Source of the DNA: an uncultured Christensenella sp.
Lineage (GTDB): Bacteria > Bacillota > Clostridia > Christensenellales > Borkfalkiaceae
DNA: 64,000 bases
NCBI GenBank assembly: GCA_910583855.1
Contig: CAJTYL010000001.1
Location: forward strand, 124,001-188,000
Direction of reading: 5' to 3'
Shown piece by piece: positions 33,776 through 41,674 of the stretch; position 1 is the stretch's first letter, and each line of letters opens with the position of its first letter. The position numbers and the translations under genes were made by a program. The notes under the pieces were generated by a model that saw only the letters and a program-made list of their open reading frames with translations, ran no database searches and was not told where the DNA came from.

Positions 33776-35088
33776 TGCAAGGCGACGAAATGCTCAAAGA
33801 CGTGCGGGAACGTCTTGAAAATATGACGATTTACGAAGTTCGCCAAATAGCTCGGGAAGTCAAATCTCACTTAACCAGCGGGCAAAAAGGCGCTATTATC
33901 GAGGCGATTTTATCTATTGCCCGCGGAGAGGTGGAATTGGCGCCCCAATCCAAACGCGGCGCTCCCCCCAAATCGGACAGATACGACGAACGGCTCGTTG
34001 CCGACGTTTTATGTTGCAGGGAATATTTTCTTTCCCTGAACGGCGGGCGTTCCGAGAATCCGACTATGACCGTAACCGATTCGGTATGCGCGTACAACGC
34101 GCTGCCCGAAAAGGAATACTGCGGTTATCTCGACTGGGACGGACGGAACTATTTTCTCTTCGGCAAAGAGCGGGTGTTCGTCTCCGAGCTGTTCGTTACA
34201 AGATTTTCTTTGCGGCTCGGCGATGCCGTCCGTTGCAAGGGTTTAAAGAAGAACGCGGCGGACGCGGCGGGAGCAAGCGAAATTTTAACCGTAAACGGTA
34301 CTTCAGTCTGTGAACCGTTAAAAAGAAAAAACTTTTCTTCTCTCACCCACCTGTATCCCGCAATGCGCATAAATCTTTCTTGCGGGGATAATGTTTCGCG
34401 TAGAATGATTGACCTTTTCGCGCCGTTGGCTTTGGGTCAAAGAGGGATTATTTCCGCCCCTGCAAACAGCGGCAAAACTACCCTTATAAAATCTATTGCC
34501 CACGGGATATGTGCCAATTACCGCGATTTTGAGGTAATAGTTTTAACCCTTGGCACTCGTCCGGAGGAGATAACCGAATTTACTAAATCAAGCGATAATA
34601 TCACTTATTTTTATACGTCCTTCGACAGGTCGGACGAGGAACACTTATCCCGTGCAAATCTTGCGTTTGAGTACGCAAAACGTCGCGTGGAGCTTGATAA
34701 AAACGCAGTAATTTTAGTTGACGGACTCTATGAAAACGTTCCCGCGGAGTTTATTAAAAATTATCTTTTCTGCGCCATAAACGCTGAGGAAGGAGGCTCT
34801 TTAACAGTGATTGCCGCAATGCCGTCGGATTTCAATTATTCGGGAGTTGCAAATACGGTTTTAAGCTTATCTTCCGTCTTGGCGGCAGAGCGAACCTTTC
34901 CTGCTATCGATATATTAAAATCCTATTCGGGCAGGGAAGAAATTCTTTTAAACGAAGAAGAAAGGCGGCTTTCGGTTGCGCTTCGCACCAAGCTTTCCCA
35001 CGGGGAGACGGCTGAAAATATCATAAATCTTTTTAAAGAAACGAAATCAAACGCTGAACTTGCGGAATTAATTAAAAATGGCAGATAA
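33775..35088 (+). CDS. Rho-like ATPase, degenerate termination factor homologue
   Basis: 437 residues aligning with Rho along most of its length: a Rho N-terminal helical domain (about 15-50), an OB-like RNA-binding domain (about 75-180), then the RecA-type ATPase domain with YPAMRINL, IDLFAPLALGQRG, Walker A APANSGKTT (228-236), RPEEI, Walker B AVILVDG (Asp-316), EEGGSLTVIA and AERTFPAIDI. Against E. coli Rho as I recall it, IDERPEEV becomes TLGTRPEEI, so the catalytic Glu is Thr-261; about 23 residues carrying the Q-loop (after Walker B) are absent; and the R-loop segment with EEFKGTGN is replaced by a shorter unrelated stretch. Translocation on RNA should therefore be impaired. It could be a divergent functional Rho, or a paralogue beside a normal Rho elsewhere. 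It overlaps obgE by 11 nt. Confidence 0.82.
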   Translation: MQGDEMLKDVRERLENMTIYEVRQIAREVKSHLTSGQKGAIIEAILSIARGEVELAPQSKRGAPPKSDRYDERLVADVLCCREYFLSLNGGRSENPTMTVTDSVCAYNALPEKEYCGYLDWDGRNYFLFGKERVFVSELFVTRFSLRLGDAVRCKGLKKNAADAAGASEILTVNGTSVCEPLKRKNFSSLTHLYPAMRINLSCGDNVSRRMIDLFAPLALGQRGIISAPANSGKTTLIKSIAHGICANYRDFEVIVLTLGTRPEEITEFTKSSDNITYFYTSFDRSDEEHLSRANLAFEYAKRRVELDKNAVILVDGLYENVPAEFIKNYLFCAINAEEGGSLTVIAAMPSDFNYSGVANTVLSLSSVLAAERTFPAIDILKSYSGREEILLNEEERRLSVALRTKLSHGETAENIINLFKETKSNAELAELIKNGR

Positions 35089-36358
35089 AAATTTATTTAC
35101 CGACAGGGTAAAAATAACTATAAAATCAGGCGACGGCGGGGACGGAATGAACTCTTTCAAGTCCTTTAAGGGAAAACCCGCGTGCGGACCTGACGGCGGC
35201 GACGGAGGAAACGGCGGCAACGTCTATATTCAGGCGGACGGCAGTATGAACGACCTGCTGTCCTTTCGCTATACGAGCAAATATTTTGCAGGCGACGGCG
35301 AGCGCGGCGGTTCCAATAAGTGCTTCGGCAAGTTCGGACAGGACGTCGTTATAAAAGTTCCATTAGGCACCGTCGTCAAAGACTTTGAAAGCGGTGCGGT
35401 AATCGCCGATATGTTCGGAGACGGAGAAAAGAAACTTATTCAGGAGGGCGGTAGAGGCGGAAAGGGCAACGTCCGCTTCACCACTTCGCGCCGTCACGCG
35501 CCCAATTTTGCCCAAAAGGGCGAAAAAACCGAACCTCATGTGCTTGCCTTGGAGCTTAAAGTTATAGCAGACGTGGGTATTATAGGCTTTCCCAACGTGG
35601 GTAAATCAACCCTTCTTTCAAAGATTTCGGCGGCAAAGCCCAAAATCGCCAACTACCACTTCACTACCCTTTCCCCCAACCTCGGCGTGGTTAAGTATTA
35701 CGATAATTCTTTCGTTGCGGCGGATATCCCCGGGCTTATCGAGGGCGCGGCGGACGGCGCGGGGCTTGGTCACGACTTTTTAAGACATATTGAAAGAACG
35801 CGCATGCTCGTCCACGTAGTGGATATTTCGGGGGCTGAAGGGCGCGACCCCGTAGAGGATTTCAAAAAAATCAATTCGGAATTGAAGGGCTACTCCGAAA
35901 AATTAGCGGCTCTTCCGCAGATAATTGCGCTAAACAAATGCGACGTTACGGGCGCGGAAGAAAACGTAAAACTGTTTAAAAAGAAATACGGCAAAAAGTA
36001 TAAAATCTGCACGCTGACCGCCGTCAGCGGAGATGGCACAAAAGAGCTTATTTCAAGCATATTCGGCATCCTATCGGGTTTACCGCCCGTTTCGAGGGTT
36101 GAAATTGACGAGGATTTTACCTACCGTAAAAGCGGCAATTTGGGCTTTGAAATCTATATGGACGAAGGCGTTTACGTAGTTGTCGGCGACCTCGTCGATA
36201 TGCTTTGCCGCAACGTCGTTTTGAACGACCCGGATTCAATGGCGTATTTCCAGAAGATTATCCGTGAAAAGGGAGTCATCTCGAAACTGAAAGAAATGGG
36301 TATAAAGGAAAACGATACGGTATCTATAGGCGAAGTGGAATTTGATTTTATACCTTAA
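35078..36358 (+). CDS. obgE: GTPase Obg
   Basis: 426 residues. Ribosome-assembly and stress GTPase. The glycine-rich Obg domain (1-158, with PDGGDGGNGGNV) is followed by the G domain: G1 GFPNVGKSTLL, the switch region containing YHFTTLSPNLG, G3 DIPGLIEGA, G4 LNKCD. A C-terminal OCT domain (about 345-426, FEIYMDEGVYVV) completes the Firmicutes form. The start overlaps the rho-like gene end by 11 nt, indicating translational coupling. Confidence 0.96.
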   Translation: MADKNLFTDRVKITIKSGDGGDGMNSFKSFKGKPACGPDGGDGGNGGNVYIQADGSMNDLLSFRYTSKYFAGDGERGGSNKCFGKFGQDVVIKVPLGTVVKDFESGAVIADMFGDGEKKLIQEGGRGGKGNVRFTTSRRHAPNFAQKGEKTEPHVLALELKVIADVGIIGFPNVGKSTLLSKISAAKPKIANYHFTTLSPNLGVVKYYDNSFVAADIPGLIEGAADGAGLGHDFLRHIERTRMLVHVVDISGAEGRDPVEDFKKINSELKGYSEKLAALPQIIALNKCDVTGAEENVKLFKKKYGKKYKICTLTAVSGDGTKELISSIFGILSGLPPVSRVEIDEDFTYRKSGNLGFEIYMDEGVYVVVGDLVDMLCRNVVLNDPDSMAYFQKIIREKGVISKLKEMGIKENDTVSIGEVEFDFIP

Positions 36359-36382
36359 ACGCGATTTATAAAGGAGAACGCA

Positions 36383-37921
36383 ATGGAAAAGGGCGTAAAA
36401 GCAGTTTTCTATAAATATAAATACTATGTTTTCCCCGACGGCATTGATATAACGCAAGTTGCCGACGGGACGGTAATAAACGCAAAACGTTTAAAAGAAG
36501 AACGATGCATGGCTCCCGACTTTATATACGAAAGTATTGAAGAGGAAAGCGTGGAGATTGAGAGCGCGCGGCTTCTGTTCCCCGTAACGGTCAACCTGTA
36601 TACAGGTAAAGAGTACGACGCTATTCTGTCTGAACAGGTCGACAGGGTTTGCCACGGTTGTTCGCGCTTTGACGACAACGGCGACGAAAGCTTGGACGGA
36701 CATCACCGCGAAATCTCTTTGAGCGGTGTCTGTTACGAAAAGGAAACGGACGACGCCAAGCCTACATATGCGTTGCGTACCTATTGGTTTTTGAGCGCGA
36801 TTGCGGATAATATCGATGCGATAAAGAAGTGCATTGATACGCGGAACGAAAAAAAACTCAATAAAATATGTAACAAGTTTGATTGGATTCCGTTGCCTTA
36901 CAAATTTTACGGCGACAAGTCTGATGGGAAGTACAGGCTTTTTTGGCGTAGCTTCGGCGCAGACGATTTGGATAGAAACGTTCAGTATTTCACAGCGAAA
37001 GCTGCGGCGTCCGAGGCAAGTCCTATAAAAGATAAGGACTTTGAAATTATTCCTTACATACCAAAAGGCGCCGACGTGGATTTGGGTAAATTTAACGAAA
37101 CCGCTGCCGTTTTCAGTGTGAGCGAAACGCGAGTTACCAATATCTTAAGCGTCCACGTTTACAGCAAAAAACGGCTTGACGAACAGAAATACGACAAGCT
37201 GCTTTGTGCCGTTCACAATAATATTTGCAAAAGAGCGGGCGAAGACTTCGCTATGCGCACCATTGCAGGCTACGATGTTATTTATGATGCCCCCGATAAA
37301 CTTCTCACTCTGGAACAGCTGTTAAACGTTCTTAAAGTAAACGACGTTGCGGGTTCCGAAAGCCGTTATCCCGAATCCTTGCCCGTCTGGTGGGAAAAGC
37401 AGGAGAACGCGCTTTACGGCAGGCGCAATTTTGAAGGCGTAACTTCTTGCTACGATTTAACAGCTCTTGCCGCGGATTCTTCATTGGTTTCCGAAAAGGA
37501 TTTTTACGACTGTCTGGCTTACGCCTATCTGTTTATTCCCGCAACGTTTGAAAATTATGACAAAATCGGCGAAGCAGTTGCAAACTACTTCGCAAATGCC
37601 GAGGAAATTCCCGAACCTGTTATCCTTAAAGAGGTGGATTTGGGTTGCTTCGTTCATATCGGCGCAGGAATGTGTACGCGTGATTCCGTTAGGGAAGAAG
37701 AGGACTGCGACGAAGCCGCGATTGCGCGTCATAACGAAAACGAAGGGCTTGCGCTTGATTTTCTCGTCACCGACGAGAACGCTTTTTTCAGGTTTATAAA
37801 AATTCTTGCGCCCGTGTTACGGTTTTATAACGCGCGCTTAGTCGTGGTTAATAATTCGGGCGTCAACGAATACTGTTGCGGATACGAAATAACACCCGTC
37901 GATAGTATGGATATGAATTGA
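36383..37921 (+). CDS. Large conserved-context protein of unknown function
   Basis: 512 residues, not recognised. No signal peptide and no membrane segment; it looks cytosolic. An N-terminal half contains a possible metal-binding cluster CHGCSRF...GHH (about residues 92-111). The C-terminal half has alternating beta/alpha stretches, and Cys residues near the end (YCCGYEI). SD AAAGGAGAA precedes the ATG. It sits 24 bp after obgE and 15 bp before yhbY, inside a ribosome-biogenesis operon, so a role in translation or stress is a fair guess, without direct evidence. Confidence 0.75.
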   Translation: MEKGVKAVFYKYKYYVFPDGIDITQVADGTVINAKRLKEERCMAPDFIYESIEEESVEIESARLLFPVTVNLYTGKEYDAILSEQVDRVCHGCSRFDDNGDESLDGHHREISLSGVCYEKETDDAKPTYALRTYWFLSAIADNIDAIKKCIDTRNEKKLNKICNKFDWIPLPYKFYGDKSDGKYRLFWRSFGADDLDRNVQYFTAKAAASEASPIKDKDFEIIPYIPKGADVDLGKFNETAAVFSVSETRVTNILSVHVYSKKRLDEQKYDKLLCAVHNNICKRAGEDFAMRTIAGYDVIYDAPDKLLTLEQLLNVLKVNDVAGSESRYPESLPVWWEKQENALYGRRNFEGVTSCYDLTALAADSSLVSEKDFYDCLAYAYLFIPATFENYDKIGEAVANYFANAEEIPEPVILKEVDLGCFVHIGAGMCTRDSVREEEDCDEAAIARHNENEGLALDFLVTDENAFFRFIKILAPVLRFYNARLVVVNNSGVNEYCCGYEITPVDSMDMN

Positions 37922-37936
37922 TTTTCAGGAGAAATT

Positions 37937-38233
37937 ATGTTGACTTCAAAACAGCGCAGTAAATTAAAAAGCCTTGCCGCGAACATTACCCCGATAGGGC
38001 AAGTTGGCAAGGAAGGGATAGGGGAGAATATGCTTGCAAGCTTTTCGGACTGTCTTGAAAAGCGTGAGCTTATAAAAATCAATATCCTTGAAAATGCGGA
38101 CGGCGACCCTAAAGAAATCGGGCGCGAACTTGCCGCAAGGCTTTCGGCGGAATGCGTAATAGTAATAGGCAGAAAGGCGGTATTATACCGCCCTTCCAAA
38201 CGCAAGGATATTGAACATATTAAAATTAATTGA
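37937..38233 (+). CDS. yhbY: RNA-binding protein YhbY (CRM domain)
   Basis: 98 residues, a single CRS1/YhbY domain: MLTSKQRSKLKSLAANI at the start, the GxxG-type loop GKEGI, and VIVIGRKAVLYRPSK at the end. It associates with pre-50S ribosomal particles. SD AGGAGAAA precedes the ATG. It lies downstream of obgE and the unknown 512-residue protein, and its 3' end overlaps the convergent membrane-protein gene by 8 nt. Confidence 0.95.
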   Translation: MLTSKQRSKLKSLAANITPIGQVGKEGIGENMLASFSDCLEKRELIKINILENADGDPKEIGRELAARLSAECVIVIGRKAVLYRPSKRKDIEHIKIN

Positions 38234-38966
38234 AAACCAAAGCGATAGCGGATAGAATAATCATTATTCCGCCGCTCACAATATAGTATATGGGAAAAAA
38301 TGTGAAGTAGCTCAAAGCAAGCAACGCCGCTCCCGACCAGAACAAAGGCGCGCAAAGCTTTTTTGAAAACCTGAGCTTTATGCGCTTAAAAATGCTCGGT
38401 TTTTTCGGCTCTTCGTAAACGTATTTTTCGGGCAACAGTTCGCTTTTTTTCAAAGAAGAGAAGACCTCGTCTATTCCGGCAATTCCTATTGAAAAATTAC
38501 TTGCAAGGGCGGCGGCCTCTGCGGAGCATTTCACGCAGAAAATTTTCTTCTCTCCGTTGCATTTAAACTTGATTACCCGCGCGACGTCGTCCTCGCTCAA
38601 AGGTTGCATCTTAAAGTTGAAAAAATTCGATACACCCCCGCATATGACCCGTTTACCGTGTATTTTTGCGTCCTCGCCAAAGCTTTTTTTAAACAGGCTT
38701 TTAACGTCCTCGTCTCGGGATAGCGACAGGTGCAGGGCTAAAAGCTTTTTTTGCTTTTCATCCTTGGAAAGAATAAGCGATTTATTTTGTTTTCCGCTTA
38801 TGTAGAGGAAGCACAGCATTCCGAACAGCATGCCTGCGCACAAACCGAATATAAGTCCTATAACCGCGCTTTTCGTGTAAAATCTGATTGCGGTGAAAAA
38901 CAGTAGAAAAGCGCCAATTGCGGCAAAAACGGTATCCAGTATCAAAGGTAAATTCAATCTTTTCAT
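38226..38966 (-). CDS. Membrane protein of unknown function
   Basis: 246 residues from ATG 38966, chosen because it opens the hydrophobic N-terminus; upstream in-frame starts would run into the divergent nadD gene. Two TM helices (about 8-30 and 33-57) are followed by a soluble alpha/beta domain containing a Cys-containing stretch (FCVKCSAEAA) and then two C-terminal TM helices (about 195-242). No family was recognised. It is convergent with yhbY (8-nt overlap) and divergent from nadD. Confidence 0.7.
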   Translation of the reverse strand: MKRLNLPLILDTVFAAIGAFLLFFTAIRFYTKSAVIGLIFGLCAGMLFGMLCFLYISGKQNKSLILSKDEKQKKLLALHLSLSRDEDVKSLFKKSFGEDAKIHGKRVICGGVSNFFNFKMQPLSEDDVARVIKFKCNGEKKIFCVKCSAEAAALASNFSIGIAGIDEVFSSLKKSELLPEKYVYEEPKKPSIFKRIKLRFSKKLCAPLFWSGAALLALSYFTFFPIYYIVSGGIMIILSAIALVFN

Positions 38967-38967
38967 A

Positions 38968-38995
38968 TTGAAGTTATTGCCTTTGAAATTATAAT
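38968..38995 (+). promoter_or_regulatory. Leaderless promoter of nadD-yqeK
   Basis: TTGAAG (38968-38973), a 16-nt spacer and a perfect TATAAT (38990-38995); the nadD ATG follows after 7 nt with no SD. Confidence 0.65.
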
Positions 38996-39002
38996 TTAAA
39001 CT

Positions 39003-40130
39003 ATGAAAGTAGCGCTTTACGGCGGGGCGTTTAACCCCGTACATTCGGAACATCTTAATATCGTGCTCGCGGCAAAACGGGCGTTGGGGCTTGATAAGGT
39101 TATCGTTATTCCAACCAATATTTCTCCCCATAAGAAGGGCGTTTTAAGCGCCCGCGGCAAGGACAGACTTTCAATGTGCCGTCTTGCCTTTGAAGGTGTT
39201 AACGGTGTTGAGGTTTCGGACGTTGAGCTTAAACGGGGCGGGGTAAGTTATTCCTACGTGACCTGCCGCCACTTTAAAAAAATTTACGGCGGTGACGAGC
39301 TCTACTTTATCATTGGCGCGGATATGCTTCAAACCTTCGGGCTTTGGAAGGAACCCGACGAAATATTAAAGTGCGCAACGCTTGCCGTCTGCGCCCGTGA
39401 AAACACGGGCGAATTGACGTCTTATATAAAAAATTTTCAAAAGCGTTTTAAAAAGGAAATAGTCAATTTCGGTTATGTGGGTAAACCCGTCAGTTCAACG
39501 CGCGTAAGAGTTCTTGCCGCCTTAGGCGAGGACACTGCTGGGCTTGTGCCCGAAAACGTCCGCCTCTATATACGTAAACGTCGCTTATACGAGCTGACGG
39601 AGCTTTTAGGCGTTAAAAAATATTTAACAGATGAACGTTGGCAACACACCGTGCGCGTTGCCGTTCTTGCGGCGGAATACGGCAGGGCTGCAGGTGTTTA
39701 CGAAATCGACGCTATCACGGCGGCGGCTCTCCACGACTGCGCAAAGTTTCTTTCTCCCGCCGCTGAGGAGCTGAAAGGCTTCGTTCCGCCCAAGGGCGTT
39801 CCCGCATCCGTTATGCACCAGTACGGCGGCGCGTTTGTGGCGGAGCATATCTTCGGCGTGAAGGACGAAGGGGTTTTGAACGCAATCCGCTATCATACGA
39901 GCGGCAGAGAGAATATGTCCAACCTTGAAAAACTGATATTTCTTGCCGATTTGTTGGAGGAAGGGCGCGATTTCGACGGCGTAAAGGAGCTTAGGGCAAA
40001 GCTCAACGGCGGGCTTGACGGTTGTCTTTGTGCCGCGCTCGAACACCAGTTGAATTATTTAAAATTAAAGGGCGAGCCTGTTTATCCGCTCACCGAACGG
40101 GCGTACGTGTATATTAAGGAGTTATTATGA
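39003..40130 (+). CDS. nadD: Fused NadD-YqeK: nicotinate-nucleotide adenylyltransferase + HD phosphohydrolase
   Basis: 375 residues carrying two enzymes that are usually separate neighbours. Residues 1-195 are NadD: GGAFNPVHSEH is the adenylyltransferase motif and VSSTRVR (163-169) the second ATP site; it makes nicotinate adenine dinucleotide in NAD synthesis. Residues about 205-375 are YqeK: His-215 (WQHTVRVA), the HD pair at 244-245 (LHDCAKF) and a later HTSG motif, matching the Ap4A-hydrolysing HD family. No frameshift is needed to join them. The 3' end overlaps rsfS by 4 nt. The transcript is predicted to be leaderless. Confidence 0.93.
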   Translation: MKVALYGGAFNPVHSEHLNIVLAAKRALGLDKVIVIPTNISPHKKGVLSARGKDRLSMCRLAFEGVNGVEVSDVELKRGGVSYSYVTCRHFKKIYGGDELYFIIGADMLQTFGLWKEPDEILKCATLAVCARENTGELTSYIKNFQKRFKKEIVNFGYVGKPVSSTRVRVLAALGEDTAGLVPENVRLYIRKRRLYELTELLGVKKYLTDERWQHTVRVAVLAAEYGRAAGVYEIDAITAAALHDCAKFLSPAAEELKGFVPPKGVPASVMHQYGGAFVAEHIFGVKDEGVLNAIRYHTSGRENMSNLEKLIFLADLLEEGRDFDGVKELRAKLNGGLDGCLCAALEHQLNYLKLKGEPVYPLTERAYVYIKELL

Positions 40131-40477
40131 CAAGTAAAGAAAAAGCGTTATTGATTTGCGAATATCTTTCTTCCAAAAAGGCGAAAGGCATAGTTTATAT
40201 TGCAGTTGAGCATAAAACCAGTCTTTGCGATTATTTCGTGGTTGCGGGCGGCTCATCCAAAACGCAGGTTAAATCCTTGGGTGAAAACCTTGAAGAACTT
40301 TTGGAAAGACAGCACGGCTTAACGCCCCGCCGCCGTGAAGGCGTGCGCGAGGGCAGATGGGCGGTTTTGGACTATGCAGACGTAATAGTCCATATCTTCG
40401 GCGACGAGGAGCGTGATTTTTACAACCTTGAACGTCTTTGGGAGGACGGAGAGAACCTCGTCCGCTATGAAGATTAA
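40127..40477 (+). CDS. rsfS: Ribosomal silencing factor RsfS
   Basis: 116 residues. Binds L14 on the 50S subunit and blocks subunit joining in starvation. The Iojap/RsfS pattern DYFVVAGGSSKTQVKSL and EGVREGRWAVLDYADVIVHIF is clear. The ATGA overlap with nadD-yqeK shows coupling. The nadD-yqeK-rsfS order is conserved in Firmicutes. A strong terminator follows. Confidence 0.96.
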   Translation: MTSKEKALLICEYLSSKKAKGIVYIAVEHKTSLCDYFVVAGGSSKTQVKSLGENLEELLERQHGLTPRRREGVREGRWAVLDYADVIVHIFGDEERDFYNLERLWEDGENLVRYED

Positions 40478-40490
40478 TTCGACGGTATCG

Positions 40491-40535
40491 ATACGGGCGC
40501 ACGCCTTTTTATAAGGCGCGCGCCCGTATTTTTAT
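40491..40535 (+). terminator. Intrinsic terminator after rsfS
   Basis: ATACGGGCGC (40491-40500) pairs with GCGCCCGTAT (40520-40529), with an inner CGCCTT/AAGGCG stem, followed by TTTTATTTTTT. Confidence 0.9.
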
Positions 40536-40759
40536 TTTTTAAACTCTATTTCTTTCGGTTCTGAATAGTTTGTCTTTCTCGCCCGCTTTTTTTCAACTAT
40601 GTAGTACACTGGCTCAGTCTTGGTGGGCGGCAGCTTCTTTTCCTCGGTTTGAGCAGGTCTTTTCAACGTCGTTATTCCCAAATATGCAAGTTTTATTACC
40701 GCTACGAGAATAAAACAGAATATAAAGGTCAAAAACAAATACAAAATCCCTATAAACAT
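40532..40759 (-). CDS. Small single-TM membrane protein
   Basis: 75 residues: one N-terminal TM helix (about 3-30, LYLFLTFIFCFILVAVI) followed by a basic, Pro-rich cytosolic tail (KKLPPTKTEP...KKRARKTN). No family was recognised. TAAAAT lies 6 nt before the ATG and there is no SD, so it may also be leaderless, though no -35 box is visible. Its end overlaps the T-tract of the rsfS terminator. Confidence 0.6.
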   Translation of the reverse strand: MFIGILYLFLTFIFCFILVAVIKLAYLGITTLKRPAQTEEKKLPPTKTEPVYYIVEKKRARKTNYSEPKEIEFKK

Positions 40760-40834
40760 AATTACATTTTATTTGCTTTGCGGCAAAGGAATTTGTGAAA
40801 ATATAAATGTTTATAGCTAAAAAGGAAGAAATTT

Positions 40835-41602
40835 ATGGATGCAACCCAAGATACTACCGCAACCCCGCAGATATCGCAGAGTGAAAAATTACTTTATTCC
40901 CAGTTCAGGCGCAAAATCAATGCTGAAGCCGCCCGTTCCCAGATAAAGAAACTCGAATACGATTTAGCGACCGTTAAAGCAGGCCTAAGCGTTTTAAAAT
41001 CGGCTTGCGCAGACGCTAACTCTTTAGAGCTTGGCGCCGTGTGCGTTCTTCCGTGCTTCGTTAAAAACTGTTCGGTCTATTTGGGTAGCGAAAGGAAATG
41101 CGGACTCGTTGCGTGCATAAGCTCTCCGCACGGCGGCGATACGACTCCAATCAAGGTTAAAGCCGTAAAGCGGGCAATCAACGACGGCGCGGACGAAGTG
41201 GAGGTCACCGCACCCGTTGCGCACATCCGCGACGGCAATTTTTCATACGTTAAAAAGGAGTTCAAAAAACTAAGAAAGGCGGTAAAGAACAAGTCGCTCA
41301 GGGTAGATTTGGAGTGCAATCTTTTATCTCACGAGCAAATCTTGCGTGCCTGCACTCTAGCCGCCGACTGTGGCGTCAATTCCATAAAGACGAGTTCAAG
41401 CGCTCTGTCAGGCGGAAACGAGATAGAGCGGATTAATGAAATCAAATCAGCCGTCAAGGACAAATGTACTATCAAGGCGGAGGGGGTGGCAACCGTTCTG
41501 GAAATGTCAAGCGCAATAGATACGGGCGCAAGCGTAATAGGCAGTAAAAATGCCGCGGACGTAGCCCGCGCAATCCTCGCCGCCGCGGACGCAGATTTTT
41601 AA
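40835..41602 (+). CDS. deoC: Deoxyribose-phosphate aldolase-like protein (DeoC family)
   Basis: 255 residues of the class I DERA TIM barrel, which cleaves 2-deoxyribose-5-phosphate. The Schiff-base lysine is present (NSIKTSS, Lys-185), as is the second lysine (TIKAEG, Lys-214). The acid corresponding to E. coli Asp-102 is Glu-123 (GADEVEV instead of GADEVDV), and the N-terminal 45 residues are longer and Gln/Lys-rich. Activity is likely retained but not certain. SD AAAAGGAAG precedes the ATG. It is monocistronic, with a terminator after it. Confidence 0.85.
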   Translation: MDATQDTTATPQISQSEKLLYSQFRRKINAEAARSQIKKLEYDLATVKAGLSVLKSACADANSLELGAVCVLPCFVKNCSVYLGSERKCGLVACISSPHGGDTTPIKVKAVKRAINDGADEVEVTAPVAHIRDGNFSYVKKEFKKLRKAVKNKSLRVDLECNLLSHEQILRACTLAADCGVNSIKTSSSALSGGNEIERINEIKSAVKDKCTIKAEGVATVLEMSSAIDTGASVIGSKNAADVARAILAAADADF

Positions 41603-41631
41603 TTGCCCCCCATATATGCTTGAAATAAAGC

Positions 41632-41673
41632 AAAAAACCGTGAACCTTTTCAATAGGGTTTACGGTTTTTTTA
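41632..41673. terminator. Bidirectional terminator between deoC and the helicase gene
   Basis: AAAAAACCGTGAACC (41632-41646) and GGGTTTACGGTTTTTTT (41656-41672) form the stem, with T-tracts on both strands. Confidence 0.85.
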
Positions 41674-41674
41674 A

